From Pseudomonas sp. GM50 (GTDB lineage: Bacteria; Pseudomonadota; Gammaproteobacteria; Pseudomonadales; Pseudomonadaceae), in the NCBI RefSeq assembly GCF_000282375.1, contig NZ_AKJK01000099.1, positions 1 through 44,771 on the forward strand: a stretch of 44,771 bases of DNA, read 5' to 3'. Every line of letters begins with the position of its first letter. Position 1 is the first letter of the stretch. Position numbers and translations under genes: made by a program. Below are positions 25,953-33,476 of the stretch, piece after piece. A model generated the notes under the pieces. That model worked only from the letters and a program-made list of their open reading frames with translations, was not told where the DNA came from and searched no databases.

Positions 25953-26432
25953 GTGAAAAAAATCGCAGTGTTCGCCGATGTCCAGAACCTCTATTACACC
26001 GTGCGTCAGGCTTATGGTTGCCACTTCAACTACGCCGCGCTGTGGGCTGATGTCAGCAAACAGGGGCAGATCGTCGAGGCCTATGCCTATGCGATCGATC
26101 GTGGCGACAGCAAGCAACAGCAGTTCCAGCAGATCCTGCGCAACCTCGGCTTCATCGTGAAGCTCAAGCCCTACATCCAGCGCAGCGACGGTTCGGCCAA
26201 AGGCGACTGGGACGTGGGCATCACCCTCGACATCATGGACGCCGCCGACCATGTCGACGAAGTGGTGCTGGCTTCCGGCGACGGTGATTTCGACATGCTG
26301 CTGGAACGCATCATCAGCAAACACGGGGTGCAAGCGGTGGCCTATGGCGTGCCCGGTCTCACGGCCAACTCGCTGATCCGCGCTGCCAGCCGTTACGTGC
26401 CGATCGAAGGCGCATTGCTGCTCAAGAATTGA
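25953..26432 (+). CDS. NYN-domain (LabA-like, DUF88) protein, putative ribonuclease
   Basis: A 159-residue protein that is almost entirely a NYN/PIN-like nuclease domain of the LabA/DUF88 type. The acidic residues of the fold are visible: D9 and N12 in VFADVQNLYY, D85/D87 in KGDWDVGI, and D110/D112 in SGDGDFDMLLE. NYN proteins are RNases by fold; the target is unknown. The GTG start at 25953 is fixed by AGAGGA 6 bp upstream. The DnaQ-type exonuclease gene begins 22 bp after its stop, on the same strand, so the two nucleases are probably co-transcribed. Confidence 0.88.
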   Translation: MKKIAVFADVQNLYYTVRQAYGCHFNYAALWADVSKQGQIVEAYAYAIDRGDSKQQQFQQILRNLGFIVKLKPYIQRSDGSAKGDWDVGITLDIMDAADHVDEVVLASGDGDFDMLLERIISKHGVQAVAYGVPGLTANSLIRAASRYVPIEGALLLKN

Positions 26433-26454
26433 TTTTTACGGAGTTGAAACAGGT

Positions 26455-27066
26455 TTGGAACGCATAGCAGTCATCGACTTTGAAACCACCGGGATCTCCC
26501 CGAGCAGCAGCTGCCGGGCCACGGAAATTGCCGTGGTGATTCTTGAACAGGGGCGCATTGTCGAGCGTTACCAAAGCCTGATGAACGCCGGCGTGCGAGT
26601 GCCAGCCTTCATTGAACAACTCACCGGCATCAGCAACGCCATGCTGCGCACCGCGCCCTCGGCCGAGCAGGTGATGAACGAGGTCAATGAATTCGTCGGT
26701 ATCACGCCGCTGCTGGCGCACAACGCTGCGTTCGACCAGAAGTTCTGGGACTACGAGCTCGGACGAATCAAACGCACACGCTTGCAGAACTTTGCCTGCT
26801 CGCTGTTACTCGCCCGCCGCCTGATGCCCGCTGCGCCGAACCACAAACTCGGCACCCTCACCACTTTCGCCAGCTTGCCCAATACCGGCAAGGCTCACCG
26901 GGCCATGGCCGATGCCGAAATGGCGGCCAACCTGACGGCGCACTTGGCTGAAGAGTTGCGGCGCAAGCATGGGTTGCGGGAGTTGTCGCACGATCTGCTG
27001 TGCAGCTTGCAGAAAGTGCCGGCGGCGAAGATCAATGAGCATCTGAAACGGTATCGCGGGTTTTAA
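26455..27066 (+). CDS. DEDDh 3'-5' exonuclease (DnaQ-like)
   Basis: A 203-residue stand-alone exonuclease of the RNase T/DnaQ superfamily. All five catalytic positions of the DEDDh type are present: D8 and E10 (VIDFETTG), D94 (HNAAFDQKFW), H148 and D153 (AHRAMADAEM). It has no polymerase-associated region and is shorter than replicative epsilon, so a nucleic-acid repair or RNA-trimming role is as likely as proofreading. The conserved reading begins at a TTG (26455); GGAG lies 12 bp upstream, a loose fit. It follows the NYN gene by 22 bp. Confidence 0.88.
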   Translation: MERIAVIDFETTGISPSSSCRATEIAVVILEQGRIVERYQSLMNAGVRVPAFIEQLTGISNAMLRTAPSAEQVMNEVNEFVGITPLLAHNAAFDQKFWDYELGRIKRTRLQNFACSLLLARRLMPAAPNHKLGTLTTFASLPNTGKAHRAMADAEMAANLTAHLAEELRRKHGLRELSHDLLCSLQKVPAAKINEHLKRYRGF

Positions 27067-27092
27067 GGTTTTGTAGTGTTTCTACTGGCCTC

Positions 27093-27157
27093 TTCGCGGG
27101 CAAGCCTCGCTCCTACAGGTTCGGTGCAGTTCTGTAGGAGCGAGGCTTGCCCGCGAA
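27093..27157. repeat. REP doublet (TAGGAGCGAGGCTTGCCCGCGAA family)
   Basis: TTCGCGGGCAAGCCTCGCTC and its inverted copy ending GCTTGCCCGCGAA, with only about 16 bp between the units. It separates the convergent exonuclease and Lrp-type genes. Confidence 0.9.
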
Positions 27158-27178
27158 GGCGTCAGAGCAGACACCGCA

Positions 27179-27634
27179 TCACGATTTACCATTCCCCTCC
27201 AACTGCCCCAACGGCACGCGCTTCTCGATGGCGCTCGATAGCACGATCGAGGTCTTGCTGAACCCGAACGTGGCGATCCGGTTGATCAACTCTTCCAGCT
27301 CCGGCATCGAGCCCACCGCCGCTTGCATGATCACGCACGGGTCGCCGGTGACGCGATGGCATTCGGTGAGCTGTGGGATTTTGATCAGTTCGTCGTAGGT
27401 TTTCTGGTTGCCGTGCTGGTTCAGGCGCAGTTCGATGACGCACTGGATCGGCAGGCCGAGTTTGGCCATGTCGACTTTCGCCTGGTAGCCGGTGATCACC
27501 CCGCAGGCTTCAAGTTTGGCGACGCGCTCGGCCACCGCCGGAGCGGACAGGTTTACCTTGCGCGCCAGATCGGCGTAGGACGCACGACCGTTTTCCAACA
27601 GGGCGCTGAGGAGCATGCGGTCGTATTTGTCCAT
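27179..27634 (-). CDS. Lrp/AsnC family transcriptional regulator
   Basis: A 151-residue Lrp-type regulator: MDKYDRMLLSALLENGRAS, then the helix-turn-helix DLARKVNLSAPAVAERVAKL (about 22-41) and the RAM domain (about 65-140, VTGDPCVIMQAAVGSMPEL). AGGAG lies 8 bp upstream of the ATG at 27634, so the start is clear. The frame stays open far upstream on this strand, but that is an antisense artefact. The gene is divergent from an EamA exporter, an arrangement typical of amino-acid-responsive exporter control. An 11-bp inverted repeat lies in the shared gap. Confidence 0.93.
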   Translation of the reverse strand: MDKYDRMLLSALLENGRASYADLARKVNLSAPAVAERVAKLEACGVITGYQAKVDMAKLGLPIQCVIELRLNQHGNQKTYDELIKIPQLTECHRVTGDPCVIMQAAVGSMPELEELINRIATFGFSKTSIVLSSAIEKRVPLGQLEGNGKS

Positions 27635-27672
27635 CGTGGTGCTCCTGAAAAAGGCTGACTTTCGAAAGCACG

Positions 27673-27722
27673 GTTTATAGCGCTGAACTCCGTGTTTTGA
27701 AAAGTGTACCGGCGCTATAAAC
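27673..27722. promoter_or_regulatory. 11-bp inverted repeat between Lrp and EamA genes
   Basis: GTTTATAGCGC (27673-27683) and GCGCTATAAAC (27712-27722) are perfect inverted arms 28 bp apart, roughly three helical turns between centres. The position, between divergent regulator and transporter promoters, suits an Lrp-type operator that binds a wrapped multimer. A TAGAAT at 27758-27763 is a possible -10 for the EamA gene. Confidence 0.5.
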
Positions 27723-27796
27723 AGGTTTTGTAACTTATTTTCCGCTGCTGGCCTTTCTAGAATAGCTGCTCTCTTTGTCTTGTTCTCGAGCTGCCC

Positions 27797-28723
27797 ATGC
27801 CTGGCATACGCCGTTTTTCCTTGCCGCTGATCGCTGCTTTTTTCGCGCTGTACGTGATTTGGGGATCGACCTACCTGGTGATTCGAATCGGCGTGCAGTA
27901 CTGGCCACCGTTGTTGCTCGCCGGTATCCGCTTCGTGATCGCGGGTACGTTGATGTACGCGTTCCTGCGCTGGCGCGGGGCACCGGCACCGACGTGGGCG
28001 CAATGGAAAGCGGCGGGGATCATCGGGATTTTGCTGCTGACGTGCGGTAATGGCGCGGTGAGTGTGGCCGAGCACACGGGCGTGGCTTCTGGCGTGGCTG
28101 CGTTGGCGGTGGCGACGGTGCCGCTGTTTACCTTGCTCTGCGGATATTTCTGGGGCGCGCGTAATACCCGTCTCGAATGGGCCGGGATTGTGCTCGGGCT
28201 GATCGGTATCGCCATGCTCAACCTCGGTTCCAATCTGCAATCGAGCCCCTTGGGCGCGGCGTTGCTGGTGTTCGCGGCAGCGTCCTGGGCTTTCGGTTCG
28301 GTGTGGAGCAAACACTTGCCGTTGCCGCAGGGCGCGATGGCGAGTGCCGTGGAAATGCTGGTGGGCGGCGTGGTGTTGTTGATCGGCAGCGCGGTGAGTG
28401 GCGAGCATCTGGAGCAACTGCCGCCGATCGAAGGCTGGGCGGCGCTGGCCTACCTGACCGTTTTCGGTTCGATCATTGCCTTCAACGCCTACATGTATTT
28501 GTTGAAACATGTGCGTCCGGCGGCGGCCACCAGCTATGCCTACGTCAACCCGGCGGTGGCGGTGTTGCTGGGTATCGTGTTTGTTGGCGAGACCATTGGT
28601 ATCGAAGAAGCGTTGGCCATGGCGGTGATCATCAGCGCCGTGGTGTTGATCGGGTTGCCGCAGTGGCGCCGAGGTGCTGATCGGCCTGCCGTAGTGGTGC
28701 CGACAGAATCCCGCGCGAATTAG
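27797..28723 (+). CDS. EamA/DMT family exporter (YedA-like)
   Basis: A 308-residue inner-membrane protein with ten predicted helices and two EamA repeats (about 10-145 and 155-290), the plan of drug/metabolite transporters such as YedA or RhtA-type amino-acid exporters. It opens with LPLIAAFFALYVIWGSTYL and carries the repeat-2 signature FGSIIAFNAYMYLL and YAYVNPAVAVLLG. Because it is divergent from an Lrp regulator, export of amino acids or related compounds is a reasonable guess, not proven. The ATG lies at 27797. Confidence 0.9.
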   Translation: MPGIRRFSLPLIAAFFALYVIWGSTYLVIRIGVQYWPPLLLAGIRFVIAGTLMYAFLRWRGAPAPTWAQWKAAGIIGILLLTCGNGAVSVAEHTGVASGVAALAVATVPLFTLLCGYFWGARNTRLEWAGIVLGLIGIAMLNLGSNLQSSPLGAALLVFAAASWAFGSVWSKHLPLPQGAMASAVEMLVGGVVLLIGSAVSGEHLEQLPPIEGWAALAYLTVFGSIIAFNAYMYLLKHVRPAAATSYAYVNPAVAVLLGIVFVGETIGIEEALAMAVIISAVVLIGLPQWRRGADRPAVVVPTESRAN

Positions 28724-28801
28724 GGTAAACTGCGCGCCATTGCATCTTGTGTTGCACACTTGTTTTGAAAAACCCGCGCTGAATTTTCCTACGGTACTCC
28801 C

Positions 28802-30136
28802 ATGACTTTCGCCACCCTTGGCCTGATCGAACCCTTGCTGCGCGCCCTCGAGACGCTGGGCTACCAGACTCCTACGCCGGTCCAGGCGCAAGCCATTCCG
28901 GCGGTGCTGGCCGGTCGCGACCTGATGGCCGCCGCCCAGACCGGCACCGGCAAAACTGCCGGTTTCGCCCTGCCGCTGCTGCAATTGCTGGCCATGGAAG
29001 GGCCGAAAGTCAGCGCCAACTCCGTGCGCGCACTGATCCTGGTGCCAACCCGCGAGCTGGCCGAACAGGTTCACGAAGCCGTGCGCCAGTACGCCGAGAA
29101 CCTGCCGTTGAGCACGTACGCGGTGTACGGCGGTGTCAGCATCAACCCGCAAATGATGAAGCTGCGCAAAGGCGTCGACCTGTTGGTGGCGACTCCGGGC
29201 CGCTTGCTCGACCTGTTCCGTCAGAACGCGCTCAAGTTCAACCAGTTGCAAACCCTGGTGCTGGACGAAGCCGATCGCATGCTCGATCTGGGCTTTTCCG
29301 AAGAGCTGGGGAATATCTACAAAGCGCTGCCGAAGAAACGTCAGACGCTGTTGTTCTCCGCGACCTTCTCCGACGCCATCCGCACCCTGGCCGGGCAAAT
29401 GCTCAACGACCCGCTGAGCATTGAAGTCAGCCCGCGCAACGTGGCCGCCAACACCGTCAAGCAATGGGTAGTGACGGTGGACAAGAAGCGCAAGCCGGAG
29501 CTGTTCGTTCACTTGATGCGCAAGGGCAAGTGGAAGCAGGTGCTGGTGTTCGCCAAGACCCGTAACGGCGTAGATGCGTTGGTGGAAAAACTCCAGGGCC
29601 TGGGCATCAATGCCGACGGCATCCACGGTGACAAGCCTCAGGCGACCCGTCAGCGGGCACTGGATCGTTTCAAGGCCAGCGAAGTGCAGATCCTTGTAGC
29701 CACCGATGTGGCAGCGCGTGGTCTGGATATCGAAGATTTGCCATTGGTGGTCAATTTCGACCTGCCGATCGTGGCGGAGGACTACATCCACCGCATCGGT
29801 CGTACCGGCCGTGCGGGCGCAACCGGGCAGGCTATTTCGCTGGTGTGTGCTGATGAGGTGAATTTGCTGTCGGCCATCGAGACGTTGACCCGTCAGACGT
29901 TGACTCGCCAGATGGAGCAGGATTTCGAGCCTGAGCACCGCGTGCCGGATACTGATGCCAGCGGTCAGGTGGTCAAGAAGCCGAAAAAACCGAAGAAGCC
30001 CAAGACCTCCAGTGGTGGCAAGCGCAACCTGGGTAAATGGGTCGAGAGCGGTGATGCCTCGGCGCCGGAGCCTTCGATCAAGCCTGTGCGTAAAGTGCCG
30101 GTGTTCAATACCGGGCCGCGTAAGCGTAAGCCTTGA
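28802..30136 (+). CDS. rhlE: DEAD-box RNA helicase RhlE
   Basis: A 444-residue DEAD-box helicase of the RhlE type. Visible motifs: Q motif (TPTPVQAQAIP), I AQTGTGKT, Ia PTRELAEQ, Ib TPGRLLD, II DEAD, III SAT, V ATDVAARGLDI and VI HRIGRTGRAG. The C-terminal tail (about 380-444) is basic and Lys/Pro-rich (KKPKKPKKPK), typical of RhlE RNA-binding extensions. RhlE proteins remodel RNA in ribosome assembly and mRNA decay; Pseudomonas has more than one, and by position this may be the RhlE1 (PA3950) type. The ATG is 78 bp after the EamA gene. Confidence 0.93.
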   Translation: MTFATLGLIEPLLRALETLGYQTPTPVQAQAIPAVLAGRDLMAAAQTGTGKTAGFALPLLQLLAMEGPKVSANSVRALILVPTRELAEQVHEAVRQYAENLPLSTYAVYGGVSINPQMMKLRKGVDLLVATPGRLLDLFRQNALKFNQLQTLVLDEADRMLDLGFSEELGNIYKALPKKRQTLLFSATFSDAIRTLAGQMLNDPLSIEVSPRNVAANTVKQWVVTVDKKRKPELFVHLMRKGKWKQVLVFAKTRNGVDALVEKLQGLGINADGIHGDKPQATRQRALDRFKASEVQILVATDVAARGLDIEDLPLVVNFDLPIVAEDYIHRIGRTGRAGATGQAISLVCADEVNLLSAIETLTRQTLTRQMEQDFEPEHRVPDTDASGQVVKKPKKPKKPKTSSGGKRNLGKWVESGDASAPEPSIKPVRKVPVFNTGPRKRKP

Positions 30137-30162
30137 TTATCTGCGGCGCCTGTTAGGTCGCC

Positions 30163-30243
30163 ATCGCGGGCAAGCCCGCTCCCACAGGTGACCGAGTTCT
30201 TTCATAGGAATACGGTCAATGTGGGAGCGAGCCTGCTCGCGAT
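30163..30243. repeat. Hybrid REP doublet
   Basis: The left arm TCGCGGGCAAGCCCGCTCCC and the right arm GGGAGCGAGCCTGCTCGCGA belong to different sub-types, so the two units are not perfect inverse copies. It lies between rhlE and the convergent flavoprotein gene. Confidence 0.85.
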
Positions 30244-30259
30244 CGGCGCGCCGCGGTCT

Positions 30260-31501
30260 TCAGCCTTTGCGCTGCAACCACTCCACCATCCCCATCCCCG
30301 CCGCTCGCCCACTGGCGAAACACGCGGTCAGCAGATAGCCGCCGGTCGGCGCTTCCCAATCGAGCATTTCTCCCGCGCAGAACACGCCAGGCAGTTGCTT
30401 GAGCATCAAACGTTCATCCATCGACTCGAACATCACGCCCCCTGCGCTGCTGATGGCCTCGTCCAATGGTCGGGTTTTCACCAACGTCAGCGGCAATGCC
30501 TTGATCGCTTTGGCCAGCAGCGCCGGATCGGTAAAACAGTCGGCCGGTGTCAGCTCTCGCAACAGCGCCGCTTTCACGCCATCAAGCCCAAGCTGACTGT
30601 GCAGGTGTTTGGCCATGGAACGTGAGCCGCGTGGTTTGCTCAGCGCAGACTGAATTTTATCCACAGGCTTGCCCGGCAACAGATCGAGATGAATGGTTGC
30701 CGAACCATGCTGATTGATCGATTCGCGGATCGGTGCCGACAGGGCGTAGATCAAACTGCCTTCAATCCCCGTAGCCGTGATCACACATTCTCCGAGCCGT
30801 GGCACGTCGTCATTGAGACCTATGGCGATGTTTTTCAGCGGGCTGCCGGCGAATTTGCTGACCATCAATTCGCTCCAGGCCTTCACCTCGAAGCCGCAAT
30901 TGCTCGGTTGTAACGGCGCCAGTCCTACACCGCGCTGTTCCAGCGGCAACATCCAGGCACCGTCCGAACCGAGGCGCGACCAACTGCCGCCACCGAGGGC
31001 CAACAGGGTCGCGTCGGCTTGAACAGTTTTTTCGCCTTCGGGGCTGTCGATGCGCAAGTCACCGTTGTCATCCCAACCGAGCCAGCGATGGCGGGTGTGG
31101 ATAACGACGCCGGCATCGCGCAGGCGTTTGAGCCAGGCACGCAACAGGGGCGCGGCTTTCATGTCGGTAGGAAACACCCTGCCGGAGCTGCCGACAAAGG
31201 TTTCGATGCCCAGGTCATGAATCCATTGGCACAAGGTGTCGGCGCCGAAGGCTCGCAACAATGGCGCAATCTGCGGTGCCCGTTCGGCATAGCGTGAGAG
31301 AAACGCCGGGTAGGCCTCGGAATGGGTGATGTTCATGCCGCCAACCCCGGCGAGGAGGAATTTTCGCCCCACTGAAGGCATGCCGTCGTACAGATCGACT
31401 TTGATGCCGGCCTGGCTCAGCACTTCAGCCGCCATCAAACCGGCGGGGCCGCCGCCGATGATGGCGACGTGAGGGGGGAGGGAAGTGGAGGGCTGGGTCA
31501 T
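30260..31501 (-). CDS. HI0933-like NAD(P)/FAD-dependent flavoprotein
   Basis: A 413-residue flavoprotein of the HI0933/TIGR03862 group. The N-terminal dinucleotide-binding fold is clear (IIGGGPAGLMAAEVLSQAG, then YDGMPSVGRKFLLAGVGG and MNITHSE), with a C-terminal FAD-binding repeat TGGYLLTACFASGRAAGMGM. The insert domain lies between about 190 and 340. The reaction is unknown for the family. I take the ATG at 31501 (MTQPSTSL); the upstream in-frame start adds residues that look like REP-adjacent noise. A perfect DnaA-type 9-mer lies inside the gene (30657-30665), see findings. Confidence 0.87.
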   Translation of the reverse strand: MTQPSTSLPPHVAIIGGGPAGLMAAEVLSQAGIKVDLYDGMPSVGRKFLLAGVGGMNITHSEAYPAFLSRYAERAPQIAPLLRAFGADTLCQWIHDLGIETFVGSSGRVFPTDMKAAPLLRAWLKRLRDAGVVIHTRHRWLGWDDNGDLRIDSPEGEKTVQADATLLALGGGSWSRLGSDGAWMLPLEQRGVGLAPLQPSNCGFEVKAWSELMVSKFAGSPLKNIAIGLNDDVPRLGECVITATGIEGSLIYALSAPIRESINQHGSATIHLDLLPGKPVDKIQSALSKPRGSRSMAKHLHSQLGLDGVKAALLRELTPADCFTDPALLAKAIKALPLTLVKTRPLDEAISSAGGVMFESMDERLMLKQLPGVFCAGEMLDWEAPTGGYLLTACFASGRAAGMGMVEWLQRKG

Positions 31502-31555
31502 GGCGAGAGCTGCGGTATGGCGGAATAAGCCGCGCATTCTACCAGCCCTGTCCCT

Positions 31556-31645
31556 TGTGGGAGCGAGCCTGCTCGCGATAGCGATGGATCAGTCGACATC
31601 GATATCGACTGTGAAGGCCTCATCGCGAGCAGGCTCGCTCCCACA
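31556..31645. repeat. REP doublet (GGGAGCGAGCCTGCTCGCGA family)
   Basis: TGTGGGAGCGAGCCTGCTCG and its inverted copy ending GCTCGCTCCCACA, about 40 bp apart, the same arrangement as at 14147. It is in the leader or promoter region of the flavoprotein gene. Confidence 0.9.
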
Positions 31646-31738
31646 GGGGGCATTGGTGTTTTCAAAAAAAGCTGGTTAAAAAACAACCACCGCTCTGTGG
31701 CCTATACACCGCATGGGCTGCAGGCCCTTTCACTCAGG

Positions 31739-31773
31739 TTATCCACAGGCGGTTCCACAGGCATTGTGGGTAA
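31739..31773. promoter_or_regulatory. DnaA-box-like pair
   Basis: TTATCCACA (31739-31747) is a perfect DnaA 9-mer and TGTGGGTAA (31765-31773) is its inverse with one mismatch. The two face each other in the non-coding gap between the HDAC-like and flavoprotein genes. Binding is not shown by sequence alone. Confidence 0.3.
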
Positions 31774-31784
31774 AGATCCATAAC

Positions 31785-32705
31785 TCAGTGACAACCTGAT
31801 GACTGCCAGACCCGTTGGGCGCTGTGATGGAGGATTCCATGACGGCGTGCCAGGGCCTTGCGGTCTTTGCTGTAGCCGCCGCCGATCACGCCGACCACCG
31901 GAATATCCCGGCCCAGGCAATGACGCATCACGCTTTCATCACGAGCGGCGACGCCTTCGTCTGTCAGCTTCAGATAACCCAGGGCGTCGTCCTTATGCAC
32001 ATCGACGCCGGCGTCGTACAGCACCAGGTCCGGTTGGTAGAGCGGCAGCAAATAGTTGAGCGCGTCGTCCACCACTTTCAGGTAATCGGCATCGCCCATG
32101 CCCATCGGCAACGGAATGTCCCAGTCACTTTCGGCTTTGCGTGCAGGAAAATTCTTTTCGCAGTGCAGGGAAACGGTTATCGCCTCAGGGGTGTTGTGCA
32201 GGATTCGTGCAGTCCCGTCACCCTGATGCACATCGCAGTCGAAGATCAGCACCCGATTCACTCGGCCACTTTCCAGCAGGTAATGGCTGATCACCGCCAG
32301 GTCATTGAAGATGCAGAACCCGGCGGGATGATCGTAATGCGCGTGGTGGGTGCCGCCGGCCAAGTGACAAGCCAAACCATGCTCCAGTGCCTGTTCGGCC
32401 GCCAGCAGCGAACCGCCGACCGCTCGTACCGTGCGCCGGGCCAGCGCTTCGCTCCAGGGCAAGCCGAGGCGTCGTTGATCTTCGCGGGACAATTCGCCGC
32501 CCATGTAGCGTTCGATATACGCAGGGTCATGGGCGAGGGCGAGAATCTCTGGCGGGCAGAGGTCCGGGCGCAGCAGGTCGGTGTCGCGGGCCAGGCCACT
32601 GTCCACCAAGTGATCGCGCAGCAGGCGAAACTTGTCCATGGGGAAGCGGTGATCCGCCGGAAACTCGGGGCTGTAGTCTTCGTGGTAGATCAATGGCAGG
32701 GGCAT
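31785..32705 (-). CDS. Histone-deacetylase-like amidohydrolase
   Basis: A 306-residue arginase/deacetylase-fold protein of the bacterial HDAC-like group (AcuC, acetylpolyamine amidohydrolase relatives). Zinc and catalytic motifs are present: AGGTHHAHYDHPAGFCIFND (catalytic His pair), FDCDVHQGDGT (Asp/His zinc ligands), YDAGVDVHKDDALG (second Asp) and GVIGGGY. It would remove acetyl groups from lysine side chains, acetylpolyamines or small molecules; which one cannot be told. The start MPLPLIYHEDY (32705) begins the conserved fold. It is divergent from a GNAT acetyltransferase only 96 bp away. Confidence 0.9.
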   Translation of the reverse strand: MPLPLIYHEDYSPEFPADHRFPMDKFRLLRDHLVDSGLARDTDLLRPDLCPPEILALAHDPAYIERYMGGELSREDQRRLGLPWSEALARRTVRAVGGSLLAAEQALEHGLACHLAGGTHHAHYDHPAGFCIFNDLAVISHYLLESGRVNRVLIFDCDVHQGDGTARILHNTPEAITVSLHCEKNFPARKAESDWDIPLPMGMGDADYLKVVDDALNYLLPLYQPDLVLYDAGVDVHKDDALGYLKLTDEGVAARDESVMRHCLGRDIPVVGVIGGGYSKDRKALARRHGILHHSAQRVWQSSGCH

Positions 32706-32801
32706 GGCAGATTTATACAGGAAGGCATGTAGGAATGAGTGAACGATCCTACCAGCGATGTAGACTTGCGGCATGGAAACCGAGGGGAGGGGAGAGGCAC
32801 G

Positions 32802-33371
32802 ATGGAGCCGATACTGGAACTCGAAAGCGCACGATTGTTGTTACGGCAGTGGCGTGATGAGGATTTGCCGGCGTTTGCGGCGATGTGCGCTGATCCACAG
32901 GTGATGCGTTATTTTCCGGCACCCTTGAGTCGACTGGAAAGTGCCGCGCTGATCGGGAGGATTCGCGGGCATTTTGCCGAGCATGGTTTCGGCCTCTGGG
33001 CGTTGGAACGTAAAGACACCGGCGCCTTTATTGGTTTTACCGGCCTCGGCGTGGTCGGCTTCGATGCGCCATTCACGCCGGCCACTGAAATCGGTTGGCG
33101 CCTGGCGCGTGAGCACTGGGGCCTGGGTTATGCCGGTGAAGCGGCGTGGACCGCTCTGCGATGCGGGTTTGATCGGTTGGCGCTGCAAGAGGTCGTGGCA
33201 TTCACCACCAGGACCAATCTGCCATCCGAGAAAGTCATGCAAGCGATCGGCATGCACCATGCCCCTTGCGATGACTTCGAGCACCCGCGGCTTGCAGCCG
33301 ATCATCCGCTGCGCCCGCATGTGTTGTACCGCATCACCCGTGAGCAATGGCTGCAAACCTTGCATGGATAA
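32802..33371 (+). CDS. GNAT family N-acetyltransferase
   Basis: A 189-residue RimJ/RimL-type GNAT acetyltransferase. The fold is marked by the opening LESARLLLRQWRDEDLPAF, the central strand TEIGWRLAREHWGLGYAGEA (the acetyl-CoA pyrophosphate loop GLGYAGEA) and TRTNLPSEKVMQAIGM. Substrate unknown: such proteins acetylate ribosomal protein N-termini, lysines or small amines. The ATG at 32802 has GGAGAGG 6 bp upstream, which rules out the longer in-frame reading from 32739. It is divergent from the deacetylase-like gene. Confidence 0.9.
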   Translation: MEPILELESARLLLRQWRDEDLPAFAAMCADPQVMRYFPAPLSRLESAALIGRIRGHFAEHGFGLWALERKDTGAFIGFTGLGVVGFDAPFTPATEIGWRLAREHWGLGYAGEAAWTALRCGFDRLALQEVVAFTTRTNLPSEKVMQAIGMHHAPCDDFEHPRLAADHPLRPHVLYRITREQWLQTLHG

Positions 33372-33476
33372 GCAGGCGCGGACGTTTACAATGGCCCTCA
33401 TGTTGAACCGGCCATAAACTGAATCGACCGCCGCAGCCAAGACTGCGCGGCATTGCGTTGTGTGAGGAGAGTCTGA

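Noticed and set aside
27179..29938. A 919-codon open frame on the minus strand running from the Lrp gene across the EamA and rhlE genes
   Set aside because: Only the last 151 codons are the Lrp regulator. The rest is antisense to two well-identified genes and shows the His/Gln/Arg-rich composition expected from GC-biased codons read backwards.
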